A stretch of 64,000 bases of DNA from Chitinophaga polysaccharea (GTDB lineage Bacteria; Bacteroidota; Bacteroidia; Chitinophagales; Chitinophagaceae), in NCBI RefSeq assembly GCF_007829335.1, contig NZ_VIWO01000003.1, positions 310,001 to 374,000 on the forward strand. Reading direction: 5' to 3'. The notes beneath the pieces are model-generated. The model was not told the DNA's origin. It did not search any database and worked only from the letters and a program-made list of their open reading frames with translations. Numbering within the stretch: position 1 is the first letter of the stretch; each line of letters begins with the position of its first letter. This document shows, piece by piece, positions 1 through 7,557 of the stretch. The position numbers and the translations under genes were made by a program.

Positions 1-1
1 G

Positions 2-1687
2 GATGTACCCGACAGGCGCTACGATCATGAGCTGATACATGACCCCCTTTTTGTAACCGCCAGCGCATTATGTGGCCGTACCACCATCAGCGGAGACGAC
101 CGCCTCAATATCCTCAATGTGATCTATGATAAACGCCACTACACAGAAGAACGCCTCTGGAGCGGCAACGACCTGGTAACAACCCGGGTGGCTACCGCTG
201 CGGATATATGGCCGCAATACCACCTGGCCTACACCGAACATACCCTTACCGTAGCCAATCACGATGAAAGAACCTGGACCCGTGATGAAGAAGCGATTTA
301 CACTTTTCACCTGCCACAAGGTGCGGTGGTAACCTCCTTGTCCCTCTGGATGAATGGCAAAGAAGAAAAAGGCGTGCTCACTACCCGGCAGAAAGCTACC
401 CAGGCCTATAAACAGATAGTAGGAGTGGAGCGGCACGATCCCTCTGTAGTACACTGGCAGGAAGGCGACCGGGTAGTGGTACGCGTATTTCCTGTACCAA
501 CAGCGAGAGAAAGAAAATTCAAGATCGGTATCACTTCCCCACTCTCCGTAGAAAAGGGGCAGTTATACTACCAGCCCGCCTGGTTTGAAGGCCCGCCACA
601 TGAAGGTGCTAGCTATGAGGCCACCCTGCGCATGGATCGCTGGCCTGCAGGTATCACCCTGCCTGCAGGGTTTCGCAACGGCAGCCAGCACACCATCACC
701 CGGAAAGGAGACTATGATGCCAACTGGGAGCTGCGCTTGCCAGCCGAACCAATAGACAACGCGGCATTCAATTTTAACGGTCAACGCTATACGCTGTTGC
801 CCTACACACCCAGTCAGGAAGTATTCCTGCCAGCCGACTATTACCTGGATCTTAACTGCAACTGGCGCTATGAAGACTACCGGAAAATATTGCTGCAGCT
901 GAAAGGTAAGCCAGTATGGGTGTTTCACCCGGTTAACGGAAAAATAGCCATCACAGACGCTAACCAGCAGTCCCTCTTTAACCACCTGCAACAGGCGCGT
1001 TTTTCCCTGTTCCCTTTTCATCAACTGCCGGAGGCGGCCAATGCTTTGGTAATTACTGCCACGGATAACATTTCACCGCAGCTGAAAGATCTGGATAGCG
1101 CCTTCCGGGAGCCGTTGCTGCAATTCCTGGCACATCAACCGGTGAGGGTATATAACATAGGCGCCGCCATTTCCCCCTATCTGGCCACTTTGAGAGAATC
1201 ACGATCGCTGATCTACGATCATGGCTCCATAGGAGAATTGCTGCGCCAGCTGAAGCAACAGCGTTTCCTGCGCCCGGAAGCAGATAGCACCGACCAGGTG
1301 ATTGCACATGCCGGTATTCGGATAGTTAGCAGTGCAGACAATGCCGGAAATACCGGACCTGATCACCTGGCCCGCCTCTTTGCCTACAACCAGGTGTTAC
1401 AGCAAATGGGCCGGCATGTAGCAACCGATAGCACCGCGTTAATTAATACCGCCACCAAAGCCTATATCGTAACGCCATTATCCAGCCTGGTAGTGCTGGA
1501 ATCTACAAACGACTATAAGCGATTTGACATAAAGGAAGATTTGAACTCCCTGCAAAATGCCTCGCTGAAAAGCCATGGCGCCGTGCCGGAACCGCATGAA
1601 TGGGCCTTGTTTATCATCGCTGTACTGATCCTTGCTTATGTAAGATTTGAGAAAGTATTATTTCGCAGAAAAAAACAGGTATGCTAA
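2..1687 (+). CDS. XrtN system VIT domain-containing protein (5' end outside the window)
   Basis: The reading frame is open from base 2, so the gene begins left of the window; the first ATG inside (119) is internal. The visible part has a VIT-like (vault/inter-alpha-trypsin) region: the stretch around FHLPQGAVVTSLSLWMNGKE, followed by a region rich in aromatic and charged residues. The C-terminus is a three-part sorting signal: a PEP motif (PEPHEW), a hydrophobic helix of about 17 residues, then RRKK. This is the form expected of an exosortase substrate. The stop overlaps the start of exosortase N by 7 bases, so the two are translationally coupled. Family knowledge: VIT proteins beside XrtN are its dedicated substrate. 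Inferred: a cell-envelope protein that XrtN cleaves or anchors. The biological role is unknown. Confidence 0.85.
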   Translation, partial: DVPDRRYDHELIHDPLFVTASALCGRTTISGDDRLNILNVIYDKRHYTEERLWSGNDLVTTRVATAADIWPQYHLAYTEHTLTVANHDERTWTRDEEAIYTFHLPQGAVVTSLSLWMNGKEEKGVLTTRQKATQAYKQIVGVERHDPSVVHWQEGDRVVVRVFPVPTARERKFKIGITSPLSVEKGQLYYQPAWFEGPPHEGASYEATLRMDRWPAGITLPAGFRNGSQHTITRKGDYDANWELRLPAEPIDNAAFNFNGQRYTLLPYTPSQEVFLPADYYLDLNCNWRYEDYRKILLQLKGKPVWVFHPVNGKIAITDANQQSLFNHLQQARFSLFPFHQLPEAANALVITATDNISPQLKDLDSAFREPLLQFLAHQPVRVYNIGAAISPYLATLRESRSLIYDHGSIGELLRQLKQQRFLRPEADSTDQVIAHAGIRIVSSADNAGNTGPDHLARLFAYNQVLQQMGRHVATDSTALINTATKAYIVTPLSSLVVLESTNDYKRFDIKEDLNSLQNASLKSHGAVPEPHEWALFIIAVLILAYVRFEKVLFRRKKQVC

Positions 1688-3018
1688 CGTTATTGGATAT
1701 ACGTAATTTGAATAGAGGGGCAAAACTGTCGGCGGCTATGCTGCTGGCAGTTTATTTTATCCTGGCCATCCTGCAGTTACAGGGCTATTTCGAATGGCGT
1801 AGCCCTTTCTTTTTACTATGTCTGTTGACGATGATGCTGGTATTCCAGGTAGATGCTTCCCGGAAAGGTAACACCCGCTGGGGCTGGATAACCCTGGTTT
1901 TCGGTTTGCTCTCCTGGCAATTGCCGGTGTTTACATTACGATATGCTACTTTAGTGACCGCGGCTTTTTTTGTAGTAGAATATTTTTACGGACGTTTGTC
2001 ATTCCTGGTGCTATTAACAGCCATCCTCGCCAGTCCCGCGATCGACAATATCACCGGTGTATTCACATTCCCCATCCGCCTGGGATTGAGTGGAATAGCC
2101 GGTCGCCTGTTACACTTCGTAAACCCCGCTATCACCACCAGTGGTAACCTGATCCTGGTAGGAAATAGCGAATTTAGCGTAGACACTGCTTGTATGGGCT
2201 TGCAAATGCTGTTGACATCATTGCTCTGTGGCGTGGCGTTGATAGCGTTGTACCAGCGGAGGCTGCAGTGCGTTTTATCTTCGCCATTACTGTTGCTGGT
2301 ATTGGCTTCCATTGTAGTGTTAAATGTAATCGCCAACCTGTTTCGTATTATCTTACTCGTGCAGTTTGCGCTGCCCCCTGGTACCGCTGCCCATGAAATG
2401 GGCGGCATCGTTACCTTGTTGATCTACGTAGTGTTACCCCTGTTATTCCTGCTGCCCCGGTTAATAAAACGGTGGGGTAAGGCGCAGGTTCAAGGGCCGC
2501 GTGCGCCGGTACCTTACGGCTATGGGGTGGGATTACAGTGGTTGCTGGCCGTAGTTATCAGCTGTATTTATTGCTGGGCGCCACCTAAAGCCACGGCCCG
2601 CGCTATGCCGGTAAAACAGTTACCTGGCTATACCTATACTGTATTGCCTGATAACGTAGTGAAAGCTACGAATGCGGACGTGTTGCTGTATGTAAAGCCG
2701 GTAAAAGGTTTTTATTTCACGGATCATCAGCCCATGATCTGCTGGAAAGGGAGTGGCTTCGAATTTCATAAGGTGAAGGAAGTCACCATCAGGGGGACAA
2801 CGGTCTTTATCGCGGAATTAAAGAAAGATAGCAGCACGCTTTATACCGCCTGGTGGTATGAAAGCGGTACCCGTGCCACCAACAGCCAACTGGAATGGCG
2901 CTGGGATGCGGGTATTAACGGCAATAACTATGCGCTGGTGAATGTTACGGTAGAAAAGCAATTCCTGCTGGTACCTACCGTAACAAACCTGCTGAACGCG
3001 CATCTTATCCCGGAATAA
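1681..3018 (+). CDS. xrtN: Exosortase N with C-terminal EpsI-like domain
   Basis: Polytopic inner-membrane transpeptidase/protease of the exosortase family, 445 residues. About eight hydrophobic helices fill residues 15-265. The catalytic residues fall in the expected order: Cys171 in DTACMG, Arg222 in NLFRI and His238 in AHEMGG. After the last helix (about 290-305) a periplasmic domain of about 140 residues follows (VKQLPGYTY to the end, with MICWKGSGFEF). It resembles the EpsI family, which often accompanies exosortases as a separate protein. The ATG at 1681 lies inside the 3' end of the VIT gene (ATGCTAA overlap), which fixes the start. Inferred role: recognises the PEP-type C-terminal signal of the upstream protein, cuts it and may transfer it to an envelope acceptor. 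Confidence in the exosortase call is high; the acceptor is unknown. Confidence 0.9.
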   Translation: MLTLLDIRNLNRGAKLSAAMLLAVYFILAILQLQGYFEWRSPFFLLCLLTMMLVFQVDASRKGNTRWGWITLVFGLLSWQLPVFTLRYATLVTAAFFVVEYFYGRLSFLVLLTAILASPAIDNITGVFTFPIRLGLSGIAGRLLHFVNPAITTSGNLILVGNSEFSVDTACMGLQMLLTSLLCGVALIALYQRRLQCVLSSPLLLLVLASIVVLNVIANLFRIILLVQFALPPGTAAHEMGGIVTLLIYVVLPLLFLLPRLIKRWGKAQVQGPRAPVPYGYGVGLQWLLAVVISCIYCWAPPKATARAMPVKQLPGYTYTVLPDNVVKATNADVLLYVKPVKGFYFTDHQPMICWKGSGFEFHKVKEVTIRGTTVFIAELKKDSSTLYTAWWYESGTRATNSQLEWRWDAGINGNNYALVNVTVEKQFLLVPTVTNLLNAHLIPE

Positions 3019-3421
3019 CTTCTGTATCTTCTTTGTGGCGGGGTTGATAATAGAGATAGAAATAAGCCAGTATCAGTAATCCTGTCAAGAAAGGAATCAG
3101 GGCCAGGTGTTTGTAGGTAATATCTCCAACGATAACCCGGGTATCGAAATGTAAAAACTCGCTGATCATCCAGTAGGAGTTGGCGGCAATCCATACGCTG
3201 ATGGCTACGTTGTGGCATAATTCAGCCACAAACTGGCGGGTACGCCAGGCAATAATAATAGAAATGATCAGGGTGGGGAAGATCATGGTAATACCCAATG
3301 GTTTCCAGATCATACACCAGCTGATATCTTTCAATAACCAGAAAACGATATGCAGGTTTTCCATCTTACGGTAACTTAAAGGAATACTGTACACCGGTGA
3401 TGTGGTTGACGACTTACTCAT
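3005..3421 (-). CDS. Conserved four-helix membrane protein of unknown function
   Basis: 138 residues with four hydrophobic segments (roughly 45-62, 70-90 and 107-126, with a weaker one at 22-40) and short charged ends (start MSKSSTTSP, end HKEDTEVIPG). No catalytic motif or signal peptide is visible and I cannot name a family. Its 3' end overlaps the 3' end of xrtN by 14 bases in convergent orientation, so both stop codons lie inside the neighbour's coding region. The aromatic and charged residues within the helices (W, H, E) suggest a small membrane sensor or cofactor protein, but that is only a guess. The ATG at 3421 is the first in frame and fits the start of the first amphipathic stretch. 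Confidence 0.7.
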   Translation of the reverse strand: MSKSSTTSPVYSIPLSYRKMENLHIVFWLLKDISWCMIWKPLGITMIFPTLIISIIIAWRTRQFVAELCHNVAISVWIAANSYWMISEFLHFDTRVIVGDITYKHLALIPFLTGLLILAYFYLYYQPRHKEDTEVIPG

Positions 3422-3492
3422 GTTGCTTTGACGGTTAATTTACAGGGGATAAAGATATTCTTTATCTTCGTTTTTACACCAGCTCATCACAT

Positions 3493-4314
3493 ATGAGGAA
3501 CGAATTTTACTGGTCCTGGGAGCAAACTACCTTTCATGGCATCCGGTGGGTGCCAGCGCATTTCAACCGCCTGCTGATTATTGTACATGGTATTGGGGAG
3601 CATGTAGGGCGTTATGAGCATGTGGCGGAATTTTTCATGCAGGAAGGTTTCGCGGTCATGGGCATCGACCATTACGGCCATGGTAAGAGCGATGGCCTCA
3701 GGGGAGCCTCCAGGGGCTTTGCCTTCATGTTCGACTACCTGGAGGCCTGGTTGCAGGAACTACGGGCTACTTATCAGCAACCCGTAGTAATGTACGGGCA
3801 TAGTATGGGCGGTGGGGTGCTTACTGGCTTTTTACTCCACCGGCAACCGAATATCCAGGCCGCCGTTATTTCAGCGCCTGCACTCATTATTGGCCGCCGT
3901 CCCGGCAAACTATTGCGGGGTGCCTTGCAATTGCTCAGTGCCATTGCCCCGGGTTTCCGGATGAACCAGGGCCTTGATATCAGTAAAATTTCTCATGATA
4001 AGTCGGCGGTGGAAAAGTTTAGAGCCGACCCCTTGCGGCATGATCGGCTCAGTTTACGCCTGGCCAACGACATGATACAAAATGGCCTTTGGTGCCTGCA
4101 ACATGCCGGAGAACTTGGGGTCCAATCCTTGCTGATCCATGGTAGTGCGGATGAGTTCACCGCGGTAGAAGGCTCCCGCCTGTTCGCAGAAAGGGCGCCC
4201 GCCGGCATGATTACCTACCGTGAATGGGAAGGGCTGTACCACGAAATGCATAATGAACCCGAATACCGGGAAGTGCTATTGTTTATAGCCGGTTGGCTGA
4301 GTAATATGAGATAA
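3493..4314 (+). CDS. Alpha/beta hydrolase, monoacylglycerol lipase / lysophospholipase type
   Basis: 273 residues of the serine aminopeptidase S33 / lysophospholipase family, about the usual length. The oxyanion-hole region reads HGIGEHVGRYEHVAEFF and the strand after it DHYGHGKSDG. The nucleophile elbow is GHSMGGG (Ser about residue 104), the acid lies in HGSADEFT and the histidine in LYHEMHNE. No signal peptide, so a cytoplasmic or membrane-associated enzyme. Likely reaction: hydrolysis of monoacylglycerols or lysophospholipids; the exact substrate cannot be read from sequence. A -7-like box TATCTTCG (3463-3470, one mismatch to TAnnTTTG) lies 22 bases before the ATG. The porin-like gene follows after 30 bases and may be co-transcribed. 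Confidence 0.85.
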   Translation: MRNEFYWSWEQTTFHGIRWVPAHFNRLLIIVHGIGEHVGRYEHVAEFFMQEGFAVMGIDHYGHGKSDGLRGASRGFAFMFDYLEAWLQELRATYQQPVVMYGHSMGGGVLTGFLLHRQPNIQAAVISAPALIIGRRPGKLLRGALQLLSAIAPGFRMNQGLDISKISHDKSAVEKFRADPLRHDRLSLRLANDMIQNGLWCLQHAGELGVQSLLIHGSADEFTAVEGSRLFAERAPAGMITYREWEGLYHEMHNEPEYREVLLFIAGWLSNMR

Positions 4315-4344
4315 TTAGTAACTTGAGCTTACAATTTATTAATT

Positions 4345-5127
4345 ATGAAAATCCAACAATCCTTGAAATGGCTGGTACCAGCCGTTGTCATGTTTTTTTC
4401 CTCAAAAGTGAATGCACAACAGTTTGATCTCGGTGTTCGCGGAGGTATCAGTATCCCTAATCTTACCGGTGGCGGCAGCAGCCTGCAAAATCCCTTGAAT
4501 ACCGGCTATAGTTCCCGTCAGGGCCCGGACTTTGGTATCCTGGGCGAATACCACCTCAGTAAACTGTTTTCTATTGAGGCCATGATTAGTTATTCTTCCC
4601 AGGGAGGTAAAAAGAATGGCTTCCAGGCCTATCCATTCCCCGACGAAGCGAAACCCGTTGTTCCTCCCGGCCAACCTATTCCTCCTTACCTCTATGCCGA
4701 TTTTAAAAGCCAGGCAAAATTGAATTACCTGATGGTACCCATCTGGGCTAAGTTTGGTTGGAACCTGGGGCATTCACCCCTGCGCTTATACGTAGATGCA
4801 GGACCATTTTTCGGATTCCTGGTAGGAGCCAAGCAAGTTACCAGCGGCAGCAGCAATGTGTATTTTGATGAGGGGAAAACGATGCAGGTACCTATCGGTA
4901 CTGTTGATTTCAACCGGACAACAGATATTAAAGACCAGTTGAATACATTCAATTTCGGCGTAAGTGGAAACCTTGGGCTGGCCTATCTTTTCGGCCGCAG
5001 CCAGGTATTTGTGGAAGGTGGGGGGAACTACGGCTTCCTGAATATTCAGAAAGGTTCTGCCAATGGTAAAAATAATACAGGTGCAGCTACTGCTTCTATT
5101 GGGTATGCTTATCGTATTTGTAAATAA
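4345..5127 (+). CDS. Outer-membrane beta-barrel protein, PorT-like porin family
   Basis: 260 residues. A Sec signal peptide (about 1-25, hydrophobic core LVPAVVMFFSS, cleavage after VNAQ) precedes alternating beta strands typical of small outer-membrane barrels: FDLGVRGGISIPNL near the start, GEYHLSKLFSIEAMISYSSQ, LMVPIWAKFGW, LRLYVDAGPFFGFLVGA, and a final strand ATASIGYAYRICK. These glycine/aromatic strand patterns match the 'outer membrane beta-barrel' and PorT families of Bacteroidota. No plug or enzymatic motif is seen, and cargo and function are unknown. It follows the lipase-like gene by 30 bases and ends 14 bases before a strong hairpin shared with the opposite gene. Confidence 0.8.
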   Translation: MKIQQSLKWLVPAVVMFFSSKVNAQQFDLGVRGGISIPNLTGGGSSLQNPLNTGYSSRQGPDFGILGEYHLSKLFSIEAMISYSSQGGKKNGFQAYPFPDEAKPVVPPGQPIPPYLYADFKSQAKLNYLMVPIWAKFGWNLGHSPLRLYVDAGPFFGFLVGAKQVTSGSSNVYFDEGKTMQVPIGTVDFNRTTDIKDQLNTFNFGVSGNLGLAYLFGRSQVFVEGGGNYGFLNIQKGSANGKNNTGAATASIGYAYRICK

Positions 5128-5141
5128 TACCGCTAAAGAGG

Positions 5142-5173
5142 TTGGCATTTGTTTCGGAAGAAACAAATGCCAA
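5142..5173. terminator. Bidirectional terminator hairpin between the barrel gene and the SDR
   Basis: Perfect 14-bp stem (5142-5155 with 5160-5173) closing a GGAA loop. It is followed on the plus strand by TCTTTTATTT and preceded by A-rich sequence that gives a short T tract on the minus strand. It sits between two convergent stop codons. Confidence 0.85.
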
Positions 5174-5181
5174 TCTTTTAT

Positions 5182-5898
5182 TTAAGGGTTAGTAGACCAT
5201 AACCCCGCTGATTTCAGCAATACCCGCCGGTTCAGCTTCAGCTGCGCTACAACCAACTCCGCCAGGTCTTCCGGTTGCAATACTTTCTCCGGATTACCAT
5301 CCGTTAATTGTAAATCTTTCGCCATGTCGGTAGCAATGGTACTGGGTGTTAATGCGCTCACCCGGATATTATGCTTCCGTACTTCCAGCATCAGCGATTC
5401 TGTTAATCCCAGCAACCCGAACTTGGAGGCACTATAGGCGCTGGTGGTAGGCGCGCCACGTTGACCGGCAGTGGACGCAATGTTGATGATATCGCCGGTT
5501 TTCCGGGCAATCATTTCCGGTAATACCGCCCGGGTAACATAGTATGCCCCCATCAGGTTTACCCGGATGATTTGTTCCCACTGCGTGGGTGTCAACTCCA
5601 GGAAACCGCCAAAGGCGGCGATACCTGCGTTATTGATCAATATATCGATGGCGCCCAGCTCTTTGGTTAAAGTAGCGACTGCCACATCTACAGCAGACAT
5701 ATCGCTCACATCGGCAATAGCATAGGCCACTTTTACGCCGCTGGCCTGTACCTCCTTCGCCACTGCTTCCAGTGAACCCGCTGTACGCCCCATCAGGGCA
5801 ATATCTACGCCTTCCTTTGCCAGGGCTATGGCCAGCGCGCGACCTATCCCTTTTCCTCCGCCCGTAATGAGGGCCTTTTTCCCTTTTAATGACTCCAT
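5182..5898 (-). CDS. Short-chain dehydrogenase/reductase, 3-oxoacyl-ACP reductase-like
   Basis: Classical SDR of 238 residues. The Rossmann nucleotide motif is [10 protein letters not shown] (about residues 10-19), then NNAG in the middle, and the catalytic Ser...Tyr-x-x-x-Lys as [18 protein letters not shown]. The open frame runs 16 codons further upstream, but the ATG at 5898 ([14 protein letters not shown]) places the first beta strand where the family has it, so I use that start. NADPH is the likely cofactor because a Lys follows the glycine motif and an Arg (GRT) the second strand. The substrate cannot be told: FabG-like enzymes of this type reduce many keto compounds, and the gene is not in a fatty-acid cluster. 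Convergent with the barrel gene across a shared terminator. Confidence 0.88.
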   Translation of the reverse strand: MESLKGKKALITGGGKGIGRALAIALAKEGVDIALMGRTAGSLEAVAKEVQASGVKVAYAIADVSDMSAVDVAVATLTKELGAIDILINNAGIAAFGGFLELTPTQWEQIIRVNLMGAYYVTRAVLPEMIARKTGDIINIASTAGQRGAPTTSAYSASKFGLLGLTESLMLEVRKHNIRVSALTPSTIATDMAKDLQLTDGNPEKVLQPEDLAELVVAQLKLNRRVLLKSAGLWSTNP

Positions 5899-5991
5899 AT
5901 GATATATTCTTTTTTTGCTGTAAAATACCTGGCAAAGGTATTCCATTTACAGGTTATCTTCGCAGCATATCCTCATTAACCGCATCAGATC

Positions 5992-6861
5992 ATGATACAG
6001 ATTTCTAATGAAAAACTCACCGTACAGGTAAATCCGCAGGGAGCAGAACTGCAAAGCATTGTACGCAACGACAACGACCAGGAATATTTGTGGAGCGGCG
6101 ACCCGGCCTTCTGGGGAAAGAAAAGCCCGGTGCTGTTTCCCATTGTAGGCGGCCTGAAAAATAACACGTACCGGTACAATGGAAAATCTTACACCCTCGG
6201 TCGCCACGGCTTTGCCCGGGAACAACTGTTTACGGTTACGGAGCAGGAAGCAAACCATGTTAGCCTCCATCTCTCCGACAATGATACTACCAGGGAAGTA
6301 TATCCCTTCCGGTTCGGCTTTACCATCCAATACCTCCTGCAGGACGACCAGCTACAGGTAACTTACCTGGTTACCAATAAAGACAGCAAAGAGCTCCTCT
6401 TTTCAGTAGGTGCTCATCCCGCCTTTAAACTGCCACTGGTAGACGGTACTACCTATGAAGACTATTACCTGCATTTCAATAAAGAAGAAACGACCGGTAT
6501 ATGGCCCCTGTCGCCAGGAGGACAAATAGAAGCCGCTCCTGTACCATTTCTACAGCAAACAAAGGAACTGCCTCTGAAAAAATCCTTGTTCTACCAGGAT
6601 GCCCTGGTGTTTAAATCACTGGCCTCTACCGCCATCAGCATTGCCAGCAAACACACCGCGCATGGCCTCACCCTGGAATTTGAAGGGTTCCCCTACATGG
6701 GCATCTGGGCCGCTAAAGAGGCTAACTTTGTATGCATCGAACCCTGGTGCGGTATCGCAGATAGCGTAAACGCCAACGGGGAATTAACAGAGAAAGAAGG
6801 GATCAACCGTTTGGCGCCGGGCGCCGTGTTTGAAAGAACGTGGACAGCAGCATTTTTTTAA
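5992..6861 (+). CDS. Aldose 1-epimerase family protein (LacX-like)
   Basis: 289 residues of the galactose mutarotase-like superfamily, close to the LacX/YeaD branch. Recognisable stretches are LQSIVRNDNDQEYLWSGD near the start, SPVLFPIVGGL, GRHGFARE (probable sugar-contacting His and Arg, about residues 70-77), SVGAHPAFKLP, and near the end FVCIEPWCGIADS (probable catalytic acid region). Expected role: interconverting the anomers of a hexose or a phosphorylated sugar in the cytoplasm; there is no signal peptide. A -7-like box TATCTTCG lies at 5955-5962, 29 bases before the ATG. Its 3' end abuts a long perfect inverted repeat that separates it from the convergent barrel gene. Confidence 0.85.
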   Translation: MIQISNEKLTVQVNPQGAELQSIVRNDNDQEYLWSGDPAFWGKKSPVLFPIVGGLKNNTYRYNGKSYTLGRHGFAREQLFTVTEQEANHVSLHLSDNDTTREVYPFRFGFTIQYLLQDDQLQVTYLVTNKDSKELLFSVGAHPAFKLPLVDGTTYEDYYLHFNKEETTGIWPLSPGGQIEAAPVPFLQQTKELPLKKSLFYQDALVFKSLASTAISIASKHTAHGLTLEFEGFPYMGIWAAKEANFVCIEPWCGIADSVNANGELTEKEGINRLAPGAVFERTWTAAFF

Positions 6862-6862
6862 G

Positions 6863-6972
6863 AGCTGAAAGCATAAAGCAAAAAGCTATTGAGGCGGATG
6901 ACCTTAGCGAGTTTTTAATATTCTTCGCTTTGATCATCCGCCTCAATAGCTTTTTGCTTTATGCTTTCAGCT
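6863..6972. repeat. 39-bp perfect inverted repeat, probable dispersed element and terminator
   Basis: Arms 6863-6901 and 6934-6972 are exact reverse complements over 39 bases around a 32-base centre that has a further short dyad (TAGCGAG / CTTCGCT). The element fills the space between two convergent stop codons almost exactly. Its outer core GAAAGCATAAAGC recurs in another inverted repeat at 50514-50614, which suggests a dispersed REP-like family rather than a simple terminator. Confidence 0.85.
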
Positions 6973-6973
6973 A

Positions 6974-7489
6974 CTAAAAGTTATATCCTGCTTTGAGTCC
7001 AAAGAAGCCCCTGGTGCCATCTTTAAACCAGGCTTCGTATTTGGCTTCCACGTCCAGGCCCAGTAAACGGATACCGATACCTGGAGCCACCAGGCCGCCT
7101 ACGCCGTTGTAGTTCTTACCTGTATACTGTACCGTACCACCTTCCACTTTCACATACAACAGCGAAATCAACTGGTATCTCAGCCCCAGGCGGATAGGCA
7201 CTGCGTTATAATTAGGGTACGTATAGGTGCTACCGTTACTGGTGTAATCCTTACCGGGAAAACGGAAGTAACTGACAGAACCTACCGCTGTTAAACCTGC
7301 TACCAGCTTCACATCGGCACCCAGGCCGATACCATAACCCGTATTGTGGGTATCATTGAATTTACCAACGGGGAAACCGGCTTCTACAAAAGGTCCGATA
7401 CTGAAACGTTTCAACTGTGCCTGCGTCGACTGTGTACTGATACACATCACCAGGAGCATGGTGGCAAATGCCAGGACGATTTTTTTCAT
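6974..7489 (-). CDS. Small outer-membrane beta-barrel protein
   Basis: 171 residues. A Sec signal peptide covers about 1-24 (MKKIVLAFATMLLVMCIS, cleavage after TQAQ). Six to eight amphipathic strands follow, for example RFSIGPFVEAGFPVGKF, GYGIGLGADVKLVAGL, VPIRLGLRYQL and, ending the protein, GFFGLKAGYNF with the C-terminal Phe preferred by BAM substrates. This fits the small OmpW/PorT-like 'outer membrane beta-barrel' group. Function unknown; no enzymatic residues stand out. Its 3' end lies directly on the 39-bp inverted repeat. A weak -7-like TACTTTTA occurs upstream on the minus strand. Confidence 0.8.
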   Translation of the reverse strand: MKKIVLAFATMLLVMCISTQSTQAQLKRFSIGPFVEAGFPVGKFNDTHNTGYGIGLGADVKLVAGLTAVGSVSYFRFPGKDYTSNGSTYTYPNYNAVPIRLGLRYQLISLLYVKVEGGTVQYTGKNYNGVGGLVAPGIGIRLLGLDVEAKYEAWFKDGTRGFFGLKAGYNF

Positions 7490-7557
7490 AAGAACTAGTT
7501 TTCAAAGGAAATGGTTGACTAAACAATCAGCCATAAAAGTACGTAACTAATTGTTAA

